Origin: Aquisalimonas sp007126095
GTDB lineage: Bacteria; Pseudomonadota; Gammaproteobacteria; Nitrococcales; Aquisalimonadaceae
NCBI RefSeq assembly: GCF_048323695.1
Contig: NZ_JBLWFT010000001.1
Coordinates: 124,001 to 188,000 of the forward strand
Reading direction: 5' to 3'
Length of the DNA: 64,000 nucleotides
Shown: positions 1-8,618 of the stretch, piece by piece
Layout of the letters: each line of letters begins with the position of its first letter
How positions within the stretch are numbered: the stretch's first letter is position 1
Made by a program: the position numbers and the translations under genes
Notes under the pieces: generated by a model
What the model saw: the letters and a program-made list of their open reading frames with translations, nothing else
Databases searched by the model: none
What the model was told of the DNA's origin: nothing

Positions 1-1
1 G

Positions 2-604
2 TATGTGCCTGCCGGCATGCCTGAGCCCAACAGTGCCTTTTACACGGAGGCGTTCATCGAGCGCGCGGAGGCGGTGATCCGGGCCAGCGGCGGCCGGGCA
101 TTCGTGCTGTTCACCAGCCACCGCGCCCTGCAACAGGCAGCTGCACAGTTGCGAGACCGTCTGCCTTACCCCGTGCTGGTACAGGGCGATGCCTCCCAGA
201 ACCTGCTGCTGGAACGCTTCCGCGAGGCCGGCAACGCGGTGCTGCTGGGAACGGGAAGTTTCTGGGAGGGGGTTGACGTCAAGGGCGAGGCGCTGTCGGC
301 CGTGATCATTGATCGCCTGCCCTTCGCCTCGCCAGCCGATCCGGTCACCCAGGCGCGGATCGATTTCCTCCGCCGTCACGGCGGCAATCCGTTCCGGGAT
401 TTCCAGATCCCGCAGGCGGTGATCGCCCTGCGCCAGGGGGTGGGCCGCCTGATCCGTGACGCGTCGGACTACGGCGTCCTCATGATCGGCGATCCGCGCC
501 TCACCGGGAAATCGTACGGACGACTGTTCCTTAACAGTCTGCCCCCCATGGGCCGAACTCGGGACCCGGAGACGGTCCAGGCGTTTCTCGCGCGCGTGGA
601 TTAG
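2..604 (+). CDS. DinG/YoaA-type ATP-dependent DNA helicase, C-terminal part (5' truncated)
   Basis: The left window edge cuts this gene; the frame is open from base 2 and about 200 residues remain. The segment is the second helicase domain of the XPD/DinG superfamily 2 family. FVLFTSH opens the domain, GTGSFWEGVDVKG is the family motif V region, and QGVGRLIR is motif VI with its arginine finger. YoaA/DinG proteins unwind DNA and resolve R-loops or damaged forks. The N-terminal Walker motifs and any iron-sulphur cysteines lie outside the window, so YoaA and DinG cannot be told apart here. The family call rests on the motifs and is firm. Confidence 0.88.
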   Translation, partial: YVPAGMPEPNSAFYTEAFIERAEAVIRASGGRAFVLFTSHRALQQAAAQLRDRLPYPVLVQGDASQNLLLERFREAGNAVLLGTGSFWEGVDVKGEALSAVIIDRLPFASPADPVTQARIDFLRRHGGNPFRDFQIPQAVIALRQGVGRLIRDASDYGVLMIGDPRLTGKSYGRLFLNSLPPMGRTRDPETVQAFLARVD

Positions 605-789
605 GCTGCGAGGGTACGCCGTAGGGTTGCCATCCTCCGTCGGAGCGACCAGTATCGCCGCCGCGGCCGTCGCCGTGTGGCAACTGCGGCAGCGAAAATC
701 GTGACGGGGGTCAACGCGACAGGGCTGGACCGCGCCCTAGACTGCCCGCCTGAACACTAATCATGCATAAGGAATGACAGGAGCACACC

Positions 790-1800
790 ATGAAACGCCT
801 TCCCCTGGTTGCCGCCCTCGCGCTGGGCGTCAGCGGCATTACCGCGGCCCAGGCCGATATCGAAGTCTACGGTCAGGCCCACCTGGCGTTCAGCCACCTG
901 GACGACGGCGATGACTACAGCGCCTTCAACCTCTCCAGTAATGCCAGCCGCATCGGCTTCCGGGCCGGGCATGACGTGAGCCCGAACCTGCGTGCGCTGG
1001 TGCAACTGGAAGGGCAGGTGGACTTCGACACCGATAACAACGAGACCTTCACCTCCCGTGACAGCTTCGTGGGCCTGGAAAGCGGCTGGGGGCTGCTGCG
1101 GGCCGGCCGCTTCGACACGCCCAACAAGACCCTGCGCAGCCGCACGGATCTCTTCGGCAACCAGGTGGGTGACGCGCGCAACATCGTGCGCGGCGAGTAT
1201 ACGGGTCAAGGTGTTGACGAGCGCTTCCGCAACGGGATCGCCTACCGCACGCCGTCGTTCGGCGGGGTGTTCGTCGACCTCCACTACAGTGTGGATACGG
1301 GAGACGACGACAACGCCGCCGACAGCAACGACGACGACGCCTGGAGCGCCTCGCTCACCTATCAGCAGGGCCCGGTGTACGCTGCCGTCGCCCACGAGCG
1401 CTGGAACGAGGGCGGCGAGCGGGTGCGCGAGGCCACGCGGGTAGCCGGCTCCTACGACCTCGCCGACCTGCGTGTCACCGCCCTGGCGCAGACCACCGGC
1501 CGGCCATCCGACGATGCCTTTGGTGTGGGTCTGCGCTACGCACTGGTGGGGAACATTTTCCTGAAGGGGCAGTACTACGTGCTGAGCGCCGATGACAGCG
1601 ATCAGGATGCCGACATGATCGCCGTGGGCGCCGACTACCACTACAGCGACGAGCTGCGCTTCTACCTGAACTACGCGCAGATCGACAACGAGGACGGTCA
1701 GGACCGGCAGCCGTGGGTGCAGGCCAGCACCTTGACTGGCACAGAGACAGTCGGCGAGACCGCCCACAGCGTGGCCGCGGGGCTGGTTTACAACTTCTGA
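790..1800 (+). CDS. Outer-membrane porin (general Gram-negative porin family)
   Basis: 336 residues. A classical signal peptide (Lys-Arg, then a hydrophobic core, cleavage expected after AQA near residue 22) is followed by DIEVYGQAHLAF, the usual first beta strand of trimeric general porins. The rest alternates aromatic and polar residues with acidic loops, and the protein ends in phenylalanine (VYNF), the outer-membrane insertion signal recognised by BAM. It should form a 16-stranded channel for small hydrophilic solutes. AGGAG lies 8 bases before the ATG. It stands alone; a REP-like inverted repeat follows its stop. Loop acidity suits a halophile. Substrate selectivity cannot be read from the sequence. 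Confidence 0.9.
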   Translation: MKRLPLVAALALGVSGITAAQADIEVYGQAHLAFSHLDDGDDYSAFNLSSNASRIGFRAGHDVSPNLRALVQLEGQVDFDTDNNETFTSRDSFVGLESGWGLLRAGRFDTPNKTLRSRTDLFGNQVGDARNIVRGEYTGQGVDERFRNGIAYRTPSFGGVFVDLHYSVDTGDDDNAADSNDDDAWSASLTYQQGPVYAAVAHERWNEGGERVREATRVAGSYDLADLRVTALAQTTGRPSDDAFGVGLRYALVGNIFLKGQYYVLSADDSDQDADMIAVGADYHYSDELRFYLNYAQIDNEDGQDRQPWVQASTLTGTETVGETAHSVAAGLVYNF

Positions 1801-1825
1801 GCCCGACTGAACGGATGGGGAGGTA

Positions 1826-1884
1826 TCGCGGCTGACGCCGCTCCTACGGGGCGCTGGACTCCTGTAGGAGCGGCGATGCCGCGA
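1826..1884. repeat. REP-like inverted repeat, family A copy 1
   Basis: The left arm 1826-1847 (starting TCGCGGC, ending CTCCTAC) pairs imperfectly with the right arm 1864-1884. It sits between the convergent porin and acyl-CoA synthetase genes. A second element with nearly the same arms lies at 10783-10849, also between convergent genes. Position and structure resemble extragenic palindromes that shape transcript 3' ends. No T-run follows either arm, so this is not a canonical intrinsic terminator. Confidence 0.75.
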
Positions 1885-1915
1885 CCCTGCAACGCAACAG
1901 GGCGACCCTCCCTGA

Positions 1916-3562
1916 CTACCGCACCATCTCCGCATCCGTCAGTGCGTTGACTTTCTCCCGCAGCACGAACTTCTGAATCTTCCCCGTGGACGTCTTCGGC
2001 AGATCCTCGAACAGCACATGCCGCGGGATCTTGAACCCGGCCAGCCGCTCGCGGCAGAAGGCGACGATGTCCGCCGGCGTGACCTCACCGGCGTCGGGCC
2101 GCAGGGTGATCACCGCGCAGGGGGTCTCGCCCCAGCGGTCGCTGGGTGCCGCCACCACCGCGCACTCCAGCACGGCCGGGTGCTTGTAGAGCGTGTCCTC
2201 CACCTCGATGGTGGAGATGTTCTCGCCCCCGGAGATGATCACGTCCTTGGCCCGGTCGCGGATCTCCAGGTAGCCGTCCGGGTGCCAGACCGCCAGATCC
2301 CCCGTGTGGTACCACCCGCCGTGGAACGCTTCCGCGGTGGCCTCCGGGTTCTTCAGGTAGCCGGTCATGATGGAGTTGCCGCGCACCATGATCTCGCCCA
2401 TGGTTGTGCCGTCCATGGGCACGGGCGCCATGGTGTCCGGGTCGGCGACAATGGTCTCCTCCACGCTCAGGTACCGCACGCCCTGCCGCGACGCCATGCT
2501 GGCCTGTTCGTCCAGGGGCAGGGCGTCCCACTCCGGTTTCCAGGCACAGTAGTGCGACGGGCCGTAGGTCTCGGTGAGCCCGTAGAGGTGGATGACGTGG
2601 ATGCCGATGCCCTCCAGTGCGCCGATGACCGCCGCCGGCGGGGCCGCACCGCCCACGTAGGCGGTGACGCTGTGATCGAAGCGTGCCGTGTTCGCCTCCG
2701 GTGCGCTGGTGAGCATGTTCAGCACCAGCGGCGCCCCGCAGAAATGGCTCACCTTGTGTTTGCCGATGGCTTCGAAAATGGCCGCCGGCTCCACCTTGCG
2801 CAGGCACACGCTGGTGCCGGCAACCGCAGGCAGCGTCCATGGAAAGCGCCAGCCGTTGCAGTGGAACATGGGCAGCGTCCAGAGATAGACCGGGTGGCGG
2901 CCCATCTCGCAGGCGATGATGTTGCTGTAGGCCCCCTGGTGGGCGCCGCGGTGATGGTAGAGCGCACCCTTGGGATTGCCGGTGGTGCCCGAGGTGTAGT
3001 TCAGGCTGATGCTGTCCCACTCACTGGCGGGCCACTGCCAGCGGAACTCCGGATCGCCTTCGGCCACCAGCGCCTCGTAGTCCAGGTCGCCCAGGCGCTC
3101 GCCGCCCGGGCCTTCCGGGTCGTCCACGTCGATTACCAGCGGTTTGCGATCACAATGGGCCAGCGCTTCGCGCACCACCGGGGCGAACTCGGTATCGGTA
3201 ATCAGCGCATCCGCCTCGCCGTGGTCGAGGATGAAGCCGATGGTGCGGGCATCCAGGCGGATGTTGATGGTGTTGAGCACGGCGCCCGCCATGGGCACGC
3301 CGAAATGCGCCTCCAGCATGGGCGGGATGTTCGGCAGCACCGTGGCCACGGTCTGCCCCGGGCCGATGCCGCGGGCGCGCAGGGCCGAGGCGAGTTGCCG
3401 GCAGCGGGCGCCGTACTCGGCGTAGGTGGTGGTGCGTTCACCGTGGATGACGGCGGGATGGTCGGGGTAGACCAGCACGGCCCAGTCGAGCATCGACAGG
3501 GGCGTCAGGGGTACGTCGTTGGGCTGTTGGTCTGTGTGCACGGTGGCTCGGGGGGTGCTCAT
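1916..3562 (-). CDS. AMP-forming acyl-CoA synthetase (fatty-acid / DmdB-like ligase)
   Basis: 548 residues. It carries the adenylate-forming signature YTSGTTGNPKGA near residue 190, the A5 region YGLTETYGP, the TGD motif (GGWYHTGDLA), the hinge RAKDVIISGGENIS and the C-terminal catalytic lysine in KTSTGKIQK. The protein activates a carboxylic acid to its CoA thioester through an acyl-AMP. Length and motif spelling fit the medium-chain / 3-methylmercaptopropionyl-CoA ligase group; the true substrate is not readable. The start overlaps the stop of the upstream M19 dipeptidase gene by ATGA, so the two are co-transcribed and probably translationally coupled. The link between dipeptidase and ligase is unexplained. 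Confidence 0.9.
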   Translation of the reverse strand: MSTPRATVHTDQQPNDVPLTPLSMLDWAVLVYPDHPAVIHGERTTTYAEYGARCRQLASALRARGIGPGQTVATVLPNIPPMLEAHFGVPMAGAVLNTINIRLDARTIGFILDHGEADALITDTEFAPVVREALAHCDRKPLVIDVDDPEGPGGERLGDLDYEALVAEGDPEFRWQWPASEWDSISLNYTSGTTGNPKGALYHHRGAHQGAYSNIIACEMGRHPVYLWTLPMFHCNGWRFPWTLPAVAGTSVCLRKVEPAAIFEAIGKHKVSHFCGAPLVLNMLTSAPEANTARFDHSVTAYVGGAAPPAAVIGALEGIGIHVIHLYGLTETYGPSHYCAWKPEWDALPLDEQASMASRQGVRYLSVEETIVADPDTMAPVPMDGTTMGEIMVRGNSIMTGYLKNPEATAEAFHGGWYHTGDLAVWHPDGYLEIRDRAKDVIISGGENISTIEVEDTLYKHPAVLECAVVAAPSDRWGETPCAVITLRPDAGEVTPADIVAFCRERLAGFKIPRHVLFEDLPKTSTGKIQKFVLREKVNALTDAEMVR

Positions 3563-4950
3563 GCCTCGGTGTCCTCCTCCGGATCATTTTCTAATGATGG
3601 TGTTTCGGTGTCGGTGTCCGGAGTCCATTCCAGGGGCCGCGGTTGAGCGAGCGGCCCGCAGATCGCTTCCGCTGTGTCAGTGCCGCCGCCGGGCAGTACG
3701 GTGCCGAACAGGCGGCAGGTGTTGGCGCCCATGATGCGACGGACATGGTGCTCCGCGAAGGGCTCCTCACCCCGGCGTAACAGCGCCGTGAGCACGTTCA
3801 GATGGGTGACCTCGATCATCGGCGTCACGGAGCCGTCGTAGTCCGATCCGATGGCCACGTGGCGGCTGGGCTCGGAGACCCCCATCTCCGCCGCAATCCC
3901 GGTAATATGCCGCATGGCATCGGCTACGCGCCAGACGCTGGGGCCGATGGCCTGTGGCCAGAAGCCGATGCCGATGACGCCGTCGGTATCGATGATGCGG
4001 CGGATGTCGTCGTCACTGAGGTTGCGGTCGGGCCGGCAGGGCGCCTCGCAGCCTTCCGCGATGCCCGTGTGCGACACCGTGACCGGCTGGCGCAGATAAG
4101 CGGTGGCATCCGCAAGGCCGGCACTGGAGATGTGCGCCAGGTCTACCGCCATGCCCAGTTCCTGCGCCGTGCTCAGCGCCGTAAACCCGTGGTCGGTGAG
4201 CCCGTAGCGCTCGCAGCCCTCGTTGGAGCCGGAGAGGTTGTTGTCGAAGCGGTGCGTGGGGGCGAACAGCCGCACTCCGGCCTCGAACAGGTCTTCCATG
4301 TCGGCGCGCACGTCTGCGCCGGTGACGTCGTCGCCGCCGATCCAGTGACCCCCTTCGATGCCGATGATGCCGCCGATCACGTCCCTGCCGACGGCCCGGT
4401 CCGCGACCAGCTGTCGCAGATCGTCTGCCGTGGCGATCAGGCGCAGTTCCGGGCCGTCGGTGTCCCGTGAGCGTTCGGCGGCTTCGTGGAAGCGTTCGAT
4501 CTGGTAGAAGGCGCGCTCCCGCAGGCCGAACACCGGTCGCCCCTGCATGAAGAACAGCGCGGTGTTGGTGTCGAGCGAGTCGCCGCTGACACAGGTCTGC
4601 CAGGGCAGGTTCAGCGGGCTGCGGGTCACGATCGTGAACACCTGCAGGGCGATGTTACCCTCATGCAGCCGCGGCACGTCGGCGTGGCCGAAGTAGGAGC
4701 GCTCCAGCAGATCGCGCTCCCACTTCAGGGTGTCGATGTGCAGGTCCGCGACGAACAGTGATTCATGCAGGGCCCGGTCGCGTGCGTCCGGCTCCGGCGC
4801 GTCTTCGTCCACGCCGTAGGGGTTCATCATGCGGTCGTACTGCCCGGCCAGGTAGTACAGGCCGGCGGCGTACTGGGTGTAGGCTATGTAGCCAACCCCG
4901 AGCAGCAGAGCACCCATGATGGCGAAAAACAGTTTCCTCTGCTGCGTCAA
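3559..4950 (-). CDS. Membrane-anchored dipeptidase, peptidase family M19
   Basis: 463 residues if translation starts at the TTG at 4948-4950. I chose it because GGAGG sits 7 bases upstream and the frame beyond it looks non-coding. Residues 6-30 form one hydrophobic helix, an uncleaved anchor or signal. M19 metal-site motifs follow in order: HID at residues 71-73, GIEGG with the bridging glutamate, DLAHIS, VSHTG and IGSDYDG. The family (renal dipeptidase-like) hydrolyses dipeptides using two zinc ions; an anchored form would work on the periplasmic face. It leads a two-gene operon with the acyl-CoA synthetase (ATGA overlap) and lies 42 bases from the divergent DUF418 gene. Confidence 0.85.
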   Translation of the reverse strand: MTQQRKLFFAIMGALLLGVGYIAYTQYAAGLYYLAGQYDRMMNPYGVDEDAPEPDARDRALHESLFVADLHIDTLKWERDLLERSYFGHADVPRLHEGNIALQVFTIVTRSPLNLPWQTCVSGDSLDTNTALFFMQGRPVFGLRERAFYQIERFHEAAERSRDTDGPELRLIATADDLRQLVADRAVGRDVIGGIIGIEGGHWIGGDDVTGADVRADMEDLFEAGVRLFAPTHRFDNNLSGSNEGCERYGLTDHGFTALSTAQELGMAVDLAHISSAGLADATAYLRQPVTVSHTGIAEGCEAPCRPDRNLSDDDIRRIIDTDGVIGIGFWPQAIGPSVWRVADAMRHITGIAAEMGVSEPSRHVAIGSDYDGSVTPMIEVTHLNVLTALLRRGEEPFAEHHVRRIMGANTCRLFGTVLPGGGTDTAEAICGPLAQPRPLEWTPDTDTETPSLENDPEEDTEA

Positions 4951-4992
4951 ACCCGCTCCTCCAGCCGTTTCCGGAATGTGCCGACGCAACCC

Positions 4993-6216
4993 ATGAGCCA
5001 GCCCCCGAGCCATCATGCCACACCTGAGGCGCCCGGTAAGGGACAGCGCATGGCGGTGCTGGACGTGCTGCGCGGCGTTGCGGTGCTCGGCATTCTGCTG
5101 ATGAACATCCAGTCGTTCGGGCGGCTGTCGAGTGAATACCTCAATCCGAAGGCGCTGGGTGACCCGCCGACGCTGGACTGGATCGTGTGGTTGATCAACC
5201 ACGTGGTGGCGGACGAGAAGTTCATCACCATGCTCACCATCCTCTTCGGCGCCGGTATCGTCATCATGGCGACCGCCTCGAAGGAGTCGGCCGTCGCCTT
5301 CGAGCAGCGCTACCGGCGGCGCATGGCGTGGTTGTTCGTCTTCGGGCTTGCGCATGGGCTACTGCTGTGGCCGGGCGATATACTTGCCGCATATGCCATC
5401 TGCGGTGCCATTGCGCTGCAGTTTCGGCAGCGCTCTCCCGCGGAACTGGTGTGGCTGTCGCTGCTGCTTTTTGCCACCGCCACCGTGCTGTGGATGCTGT
5501 TCAGCGTGGGCCTGGTGTTCGTACTGCCCATGGACTGGGTCGGCCAGCTGGCTGGGCGTTACTGGACCCCGACGGCCGACGTGGTCTACGCCGAGGTGGA
5601 TCGGCTGACATTCAACTGGATATCGACCGTGGGCGAGCGCGCCGTGGACGCTCTGAGCGCTCAGGCGTGGATGCTGGTCTCCGATCGTATCTGGCGCATG
5701 CTGGCGATGATGCTGCTGGGCATGGCGCTGATGAAAGTGGGTTTTCTGCCCGGCAAGTGGTCGCTTGCCAGCTACCGGCGGGTGGTCGTGGGTGGCCTGC
5801 TGGTGGGCGTGCCGGCGGTGCTTGCCGGTGTCTGGTTCAACGAGGCGGTGAACTGGGATTTCCGGTATTCCATGTTCCTGGGGCGCATTGCCAATCACTG
5901 GGCCAGTATCGCCATCGCGCTGGCGTGGATTGCCACCGTGATTCTGGTGGTGCGCCACTCGCTGTTCAGCGTGGCAACACGAGCGCTGGAGGCGGTCGGG
6001 CGTCTGGCCATGACCAACTACCTGGGGCAGTCGATCCTGTGTGTGGGGATTTTCCACGGCATCGGCCTGGGGCTGTTCTCCCGCTTCGGCTACCTGGAGC
6101 TGCTGGGTGTGGTGGCGCTGGTGTGGGCGATCCAGATCGCCTTCTCCATCATCTGGCGGCAGTACCACGCCATGGGGCCGTTCGAGTCCCTGTGGCGGCG
6201 GCTCGCGGCCGGGTGA
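4993..6216 (+). CDS. DUF418 / YeiB-family integral membrane protein
   Basis: 407 residues from the ATG at 4993. The N-terminal motif AVLDVLRGVAVLGILLMNI and the C-terminal GRLAMTNYLGQS are diagnostic of DUF418 (YeiB) proteins, with about nine to ten hydrophobic helices between. The family is related to acyltransferase-3 membrane proteins; its biochemical role is not established and I do not assign one. The only possible promoter region is the 42-base gap it shares with the divergent dipeptidase gene, so the two may be regulated together. The ribosome-binding site before this ATG is weak; the ATG at 5050 is an alternative start. Confidence 0.85.
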   Translation: MSQPPSHHATPEAPGKGQRMAVLDVLRGVAVLGILLMNIQSFGRLSSEYLNPKALGDPPTLDWIVWLINHVVADEKFITMLTILFGAGIVIMATASKESAVAFEQRYRRRMAWLFVFGLAHGLLLWPGDILAAYAICGAIALQFRQRSPAELVWLSLLLFATATVLWMLFSVGLVFVLPMDWVGQLAGRYWTPTADVVYAEVDRLTFNWISTVGERAVDALSAQAWMLVSDRIWRMLAMMLLGMALMKVGFLPGKWSLASYRRVVVGGLLVGVPAVLAGVWFNEAVNWDFRYSMFLGRIANHWASIAIALAWIATVILVVRHSLFSVATRALEAVGRLAMTNYLGQSILCVGIFHGIGLGLFSRFGYLELLGVVALVWAIQIAFSIIWRQYHAMGPFESLWRRLAAG

Positions 6217-6331
6217 CCCTGTCGCATATGGCATCGTGGGTGCCGTTGCACGTCATTTACCCCCGCTGTCTCCCGTGCTTCGCTTACACTAGTAATCAGT
6301 GACGGCTCGAAGGCGACGGGGAGAGCGTTGG

Positions 6332-7951
6332 ATGGAGCTTCTGAATCGGCTCATGGCGGTGCAGCACCGCAAGGGTGCGCTGACCGACGACGTGCTCCGT
6401 GGGCTTTCCCGAGAGTGGCGCGTGCCACTCTACCGTCTGGAAGGGCTGCGCTCCTTCTACCCGGTATTCCGTGACCAGCCCGGGGCGCCGCGCCGTCTCT
6501 CCGTATGCCGTGACGTGGCCTGCCGCATGGCCGCAGGTCCTGACTTCGCCGAGCGCGTCGCCCAGGCCATGATGGGTTTTGACGGGATCGAGGTGGAGTC
6601 GGTGAGCTGTCTGGGGCTGTGCCATGCCGCACCCGCGGCGCTGGCCGGCGACGTGCCGGTCTCCGGTTCTCCTGAGCGTCTGAGGGACGGCATGAGCGGG
6701 CGGCAGCCGCAGCCGCTGGTGGGTGACCCGCCGGCCGGTGTGGCGGCCGTGGATCCGTACCGCGGTGCCGACGGGCATTACGGCACGCTGGTGGAGCTTC
6801 TGGATGGTGGCCGTCCCGAGTCCGTCATCGAGACGCTGGAGGCCTCCGGGCTTCGCGGCATGGGTGGCGCGGGGTTTCCCACCGGCCGCAAGTGGCGGTT
6901 CACGAGGGCGGCTTCGGGCGGGCCGCGCACCGTGGTCTGCAATGCGGACGAGAGCGAGCCGGGCACCTTCAAGGATCGGTTGCTGCTGGAACGGGCACCG
7001 CACCTGGTGATTGAAGCCATGATCATCGGCGGCTGGGTCATCGGGGCAAGTCACGGCATCATCTACCTGCGCCACGAGTACGAGCACGCGCGCGAGGCGT
7101 TGCACAAGGCACTGGAGCGCGCGCGGGCGGACGGCTACATCGGCAGCAACATTCGCGGGAGCGGGTTCGACTTCGAGCTGGACCTGTTCATCTCGCCCGG
7201 CGGCTACATCATGGGCGAGGAGACGGCATTGCTGGAGGGGCTTGAAGACCGGCGCGGCGAGCCCCGTAACAAACCGCCGTTCCCGACACAGGTCGGTTAT
7301 AACGGCGGCCCGACTCTCATGAATAACGTCGAGACGTTCGCCCTGATCCCGCGCATCCTTCAGGATGGCGCGGAGGGCTGGAAGGCGCGTGGACGTGAGG
7401 GATACAGCGGCCTCAAGTTTCTGTCGGTCTCCGGTGATGTGGCCGCCCCCGGCGTCTATTGCGTACCGGCGGGGACGCCGATCCGTGAAGTGATCGAGCG
7501 CGCCGGCGGCATGGCCGGCGGCCGGTCGCTGTACGCGTTCTGTCCCGGTGGCGCCTCCACGCCGTTCCTGCCCGCAGCCCTGGCCGATACGCCCGTGGAT
7601 TTCGATGCCCTGGCCCAGGCCGGTGCCGGGCTCGGGTCCGGTGCCCTGTTCGTGGTGGGCAGCGGGCGCGATCTGCTGGATCTCGCCATCCAGCAGGTGC
7701 GCTTCTTCCGCAACGAGTCCTGCGGCAAGTGCGTGCCCTGCCGCACCGGCTCCGCCCAGGCCGTAAGCAAGCTCGAGGCCGCCCAGGCCGGTGCTCCGGA
7801 AGAAGGGTTGACCGAACTGCTGGAGGCCCTCGACGAGACCCTGGTGCAGACCTCCATCTGCGGCCTGGGCCAGGTGGCCCTGACGCCGATCATGGGGCTG
7901 CTGCGCCATTTCCCCGATGAAGCCGCGCGACTGCGGAGGCCGCATGACTGA
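6332..7951 (+). CDS. NAD-linked formate dehydrogenase, beta (NuoE-NuoF fusion) subunit
   Basis: 539 residues from the ATG at 6332, which has GGGGAG 8 bases upstream; a GTG at 6299 would add 11 residues with no better site. Residues 1-130 are a NuoE/FdsG-like domain with four 2Fe-2S cysteines (C59, C64, C93, C97). From about 140 on it is NuoF/FdsB-like: GMGGAGFPTGRKW for FMN and NAD, GGYIMGEETALLEG, and ESCGKCVPCRTG near 462 for a 4Fe-4S cluster. This diaphorase module passes electrons from formate oxidation to NAD+. It opens a three-gene operon; the stop is 8 bases beyond the start of the next gene. In the Cupriavidus Fds complex the two domains are separate proteins. Confidence 0.88.
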   Translation: MELLNRLMAVQHRKGALTDDVLRGLSREWRVPLYRLEGLRSFYPVFRDQPGAPRRLSVCRDVACRMAAGPDFAERVAQAMMGFDGIEVESVSCLGLCHAAPAALAGDVPVSGSPERLRDGMSGRQPQPLVGDPPAGVAAVDPYRGADGHYGTLVELLDGGRPESVIETLEASGLRGMGGAGFPTGRKWRFTRAASGGPRTVVCNADESEPGTFKDRLLLERAPHLVIEAMIIGGWVIGASHGIIYLRHEYEHAREALHKALERARADGYIGSNIRGSGFDFELDLFISPGGYIMGEETALLEGLEDRRGEPRNKPPFPTQVGYNGGPTLMNNVETFALIPRILQDGAEGWKARGREGYSGLKFLSVSGDVAAPGVYCVPAGTPIREVIERAGGMAGGRSLYAFCPGGASTPFLPAALADTPVDFDALAQAGAGLGSGALFVVGSGRDLLDLAIQQVRFFRNESCGKCVPCRTGSAQAVSKLEAAQAGAPEEGLTELLEALDETLVQTSICGLGQVALTPIMGLLRHFPDEAARLRRPHD

Positions 7952-8618
7952 CACCGTCTCCCTGACCATCGACGACCAGGCAGTGGAGGTGCCCGTCGGC
8001 ACCACCATCTGGGATGCCGCGCGCTCGCTCGGCATCGACATCCCCGTGCTCTGTCACAGTACGCGCATGCGCCCGGTAGGCGTCTGCCGCATGTGTGTCG
8101 TGGATACCGGTGTGCGCAACCTGCAGGCGTCCTGCGTGCGGCCGTGCGAGGAGGGCATGGCCGTGTACACCGACTCGGAGAAGGTCCGTCGCAACCGCCG
8201 CATGCTGCTGGAACTGCTCCTGGCCGACTATCCGGCGCCGGGCAACCGCGAGGCGACCACCGGCGACGACGAGCTGCTCGCCCTTGCGCGCGATTACGGC
8301 GTCGAGCACAGCCGCTTCCAGGCGTCGGCTTCGGCCGCACCCGCTCCCGTGGACGACTCCTCCCCTGTGATCGTCGTGGATCATGCCGCGTGCATTCTCT
8401 GCGATCGCTGCATTCGCGGCTGCGATGAACTCCAGCACAATGATGTGATGACCCGCAGCGGCAAGGGGGCGGCGACGCACATCGCGTTCGATCTGGACGT
8501 GCCCATGGGCGAGAGCACCTGTGTGGCCTGCGGCGAGTGCCAAGCCGTATGCCCGACCGGTGCCCTGACCAACCGCAGCCTGCACGGGCTGCATGTACTC
8601 GCGGAGGACAGAGAATGA
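7944..8618 (+). CDS. Formate dehydrogenase NuoG-like iron-sulphur electron-transfer subunit
   Basis: 224 residues, starting at the ATG at 7944 behind GGAGG. It corresponds to the N-terminal quarter of NuoG or FdsA without the molybdopterin domain. A 2Fe-2S ferredoxin fold has C-x10-C-x2-C-type ligands (LCHSTRMRPVGVCRMC then SCVRPC). A distal region follows where a His-Cys cluster is expected. Two ferredoxin-type 4Fe-4S motifs come last (CILCDRCIRGC and CVACGECQAVCPTGAL). It wires the catalytic subunit to the NAD-reducing beta subunit. The ATG of the catalytic gene overlaps its TGA (ATGA), so the two are translated together. In FdsA these parts form one polypeptide; here they are split. Confidence 0.88.
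   Translation: MTDTVSLTIDDQAVEVPVGTTIWDAARSLGIDIPVLCHSTRMRPVGVCRMCVVDTGVRNLQASCVRPCEEGMAVYTDSEKVRRNRRMLLELLLADYPAPGNREATTGDDELLALARDYGVEHSRFQASASAAPAPVDDSSPVIVVDHAACILCDRCIRGCDELQHNDVMTRSGKGAATHIAFDLDVPMGESTCVACGECQAVCPTGALTNRSLHGLHVLAEDRE

Noticed and set aside
2018..3646. Plus-strand open frame of 542 codons opposite the acyl-CoA synthetase
   Set aside because: It is antisense to a protein with clear adenylation motifs and has no recognisable domain; long antisense frames are usual in G+C-rich DNA.
4951..5355. N-terminal extension of the M19 dipeptidase to 5355
   Set aside because: It would overlap the DUF418 gene, has non-protein-like composition, and a TTG with GGAGG explains the start.
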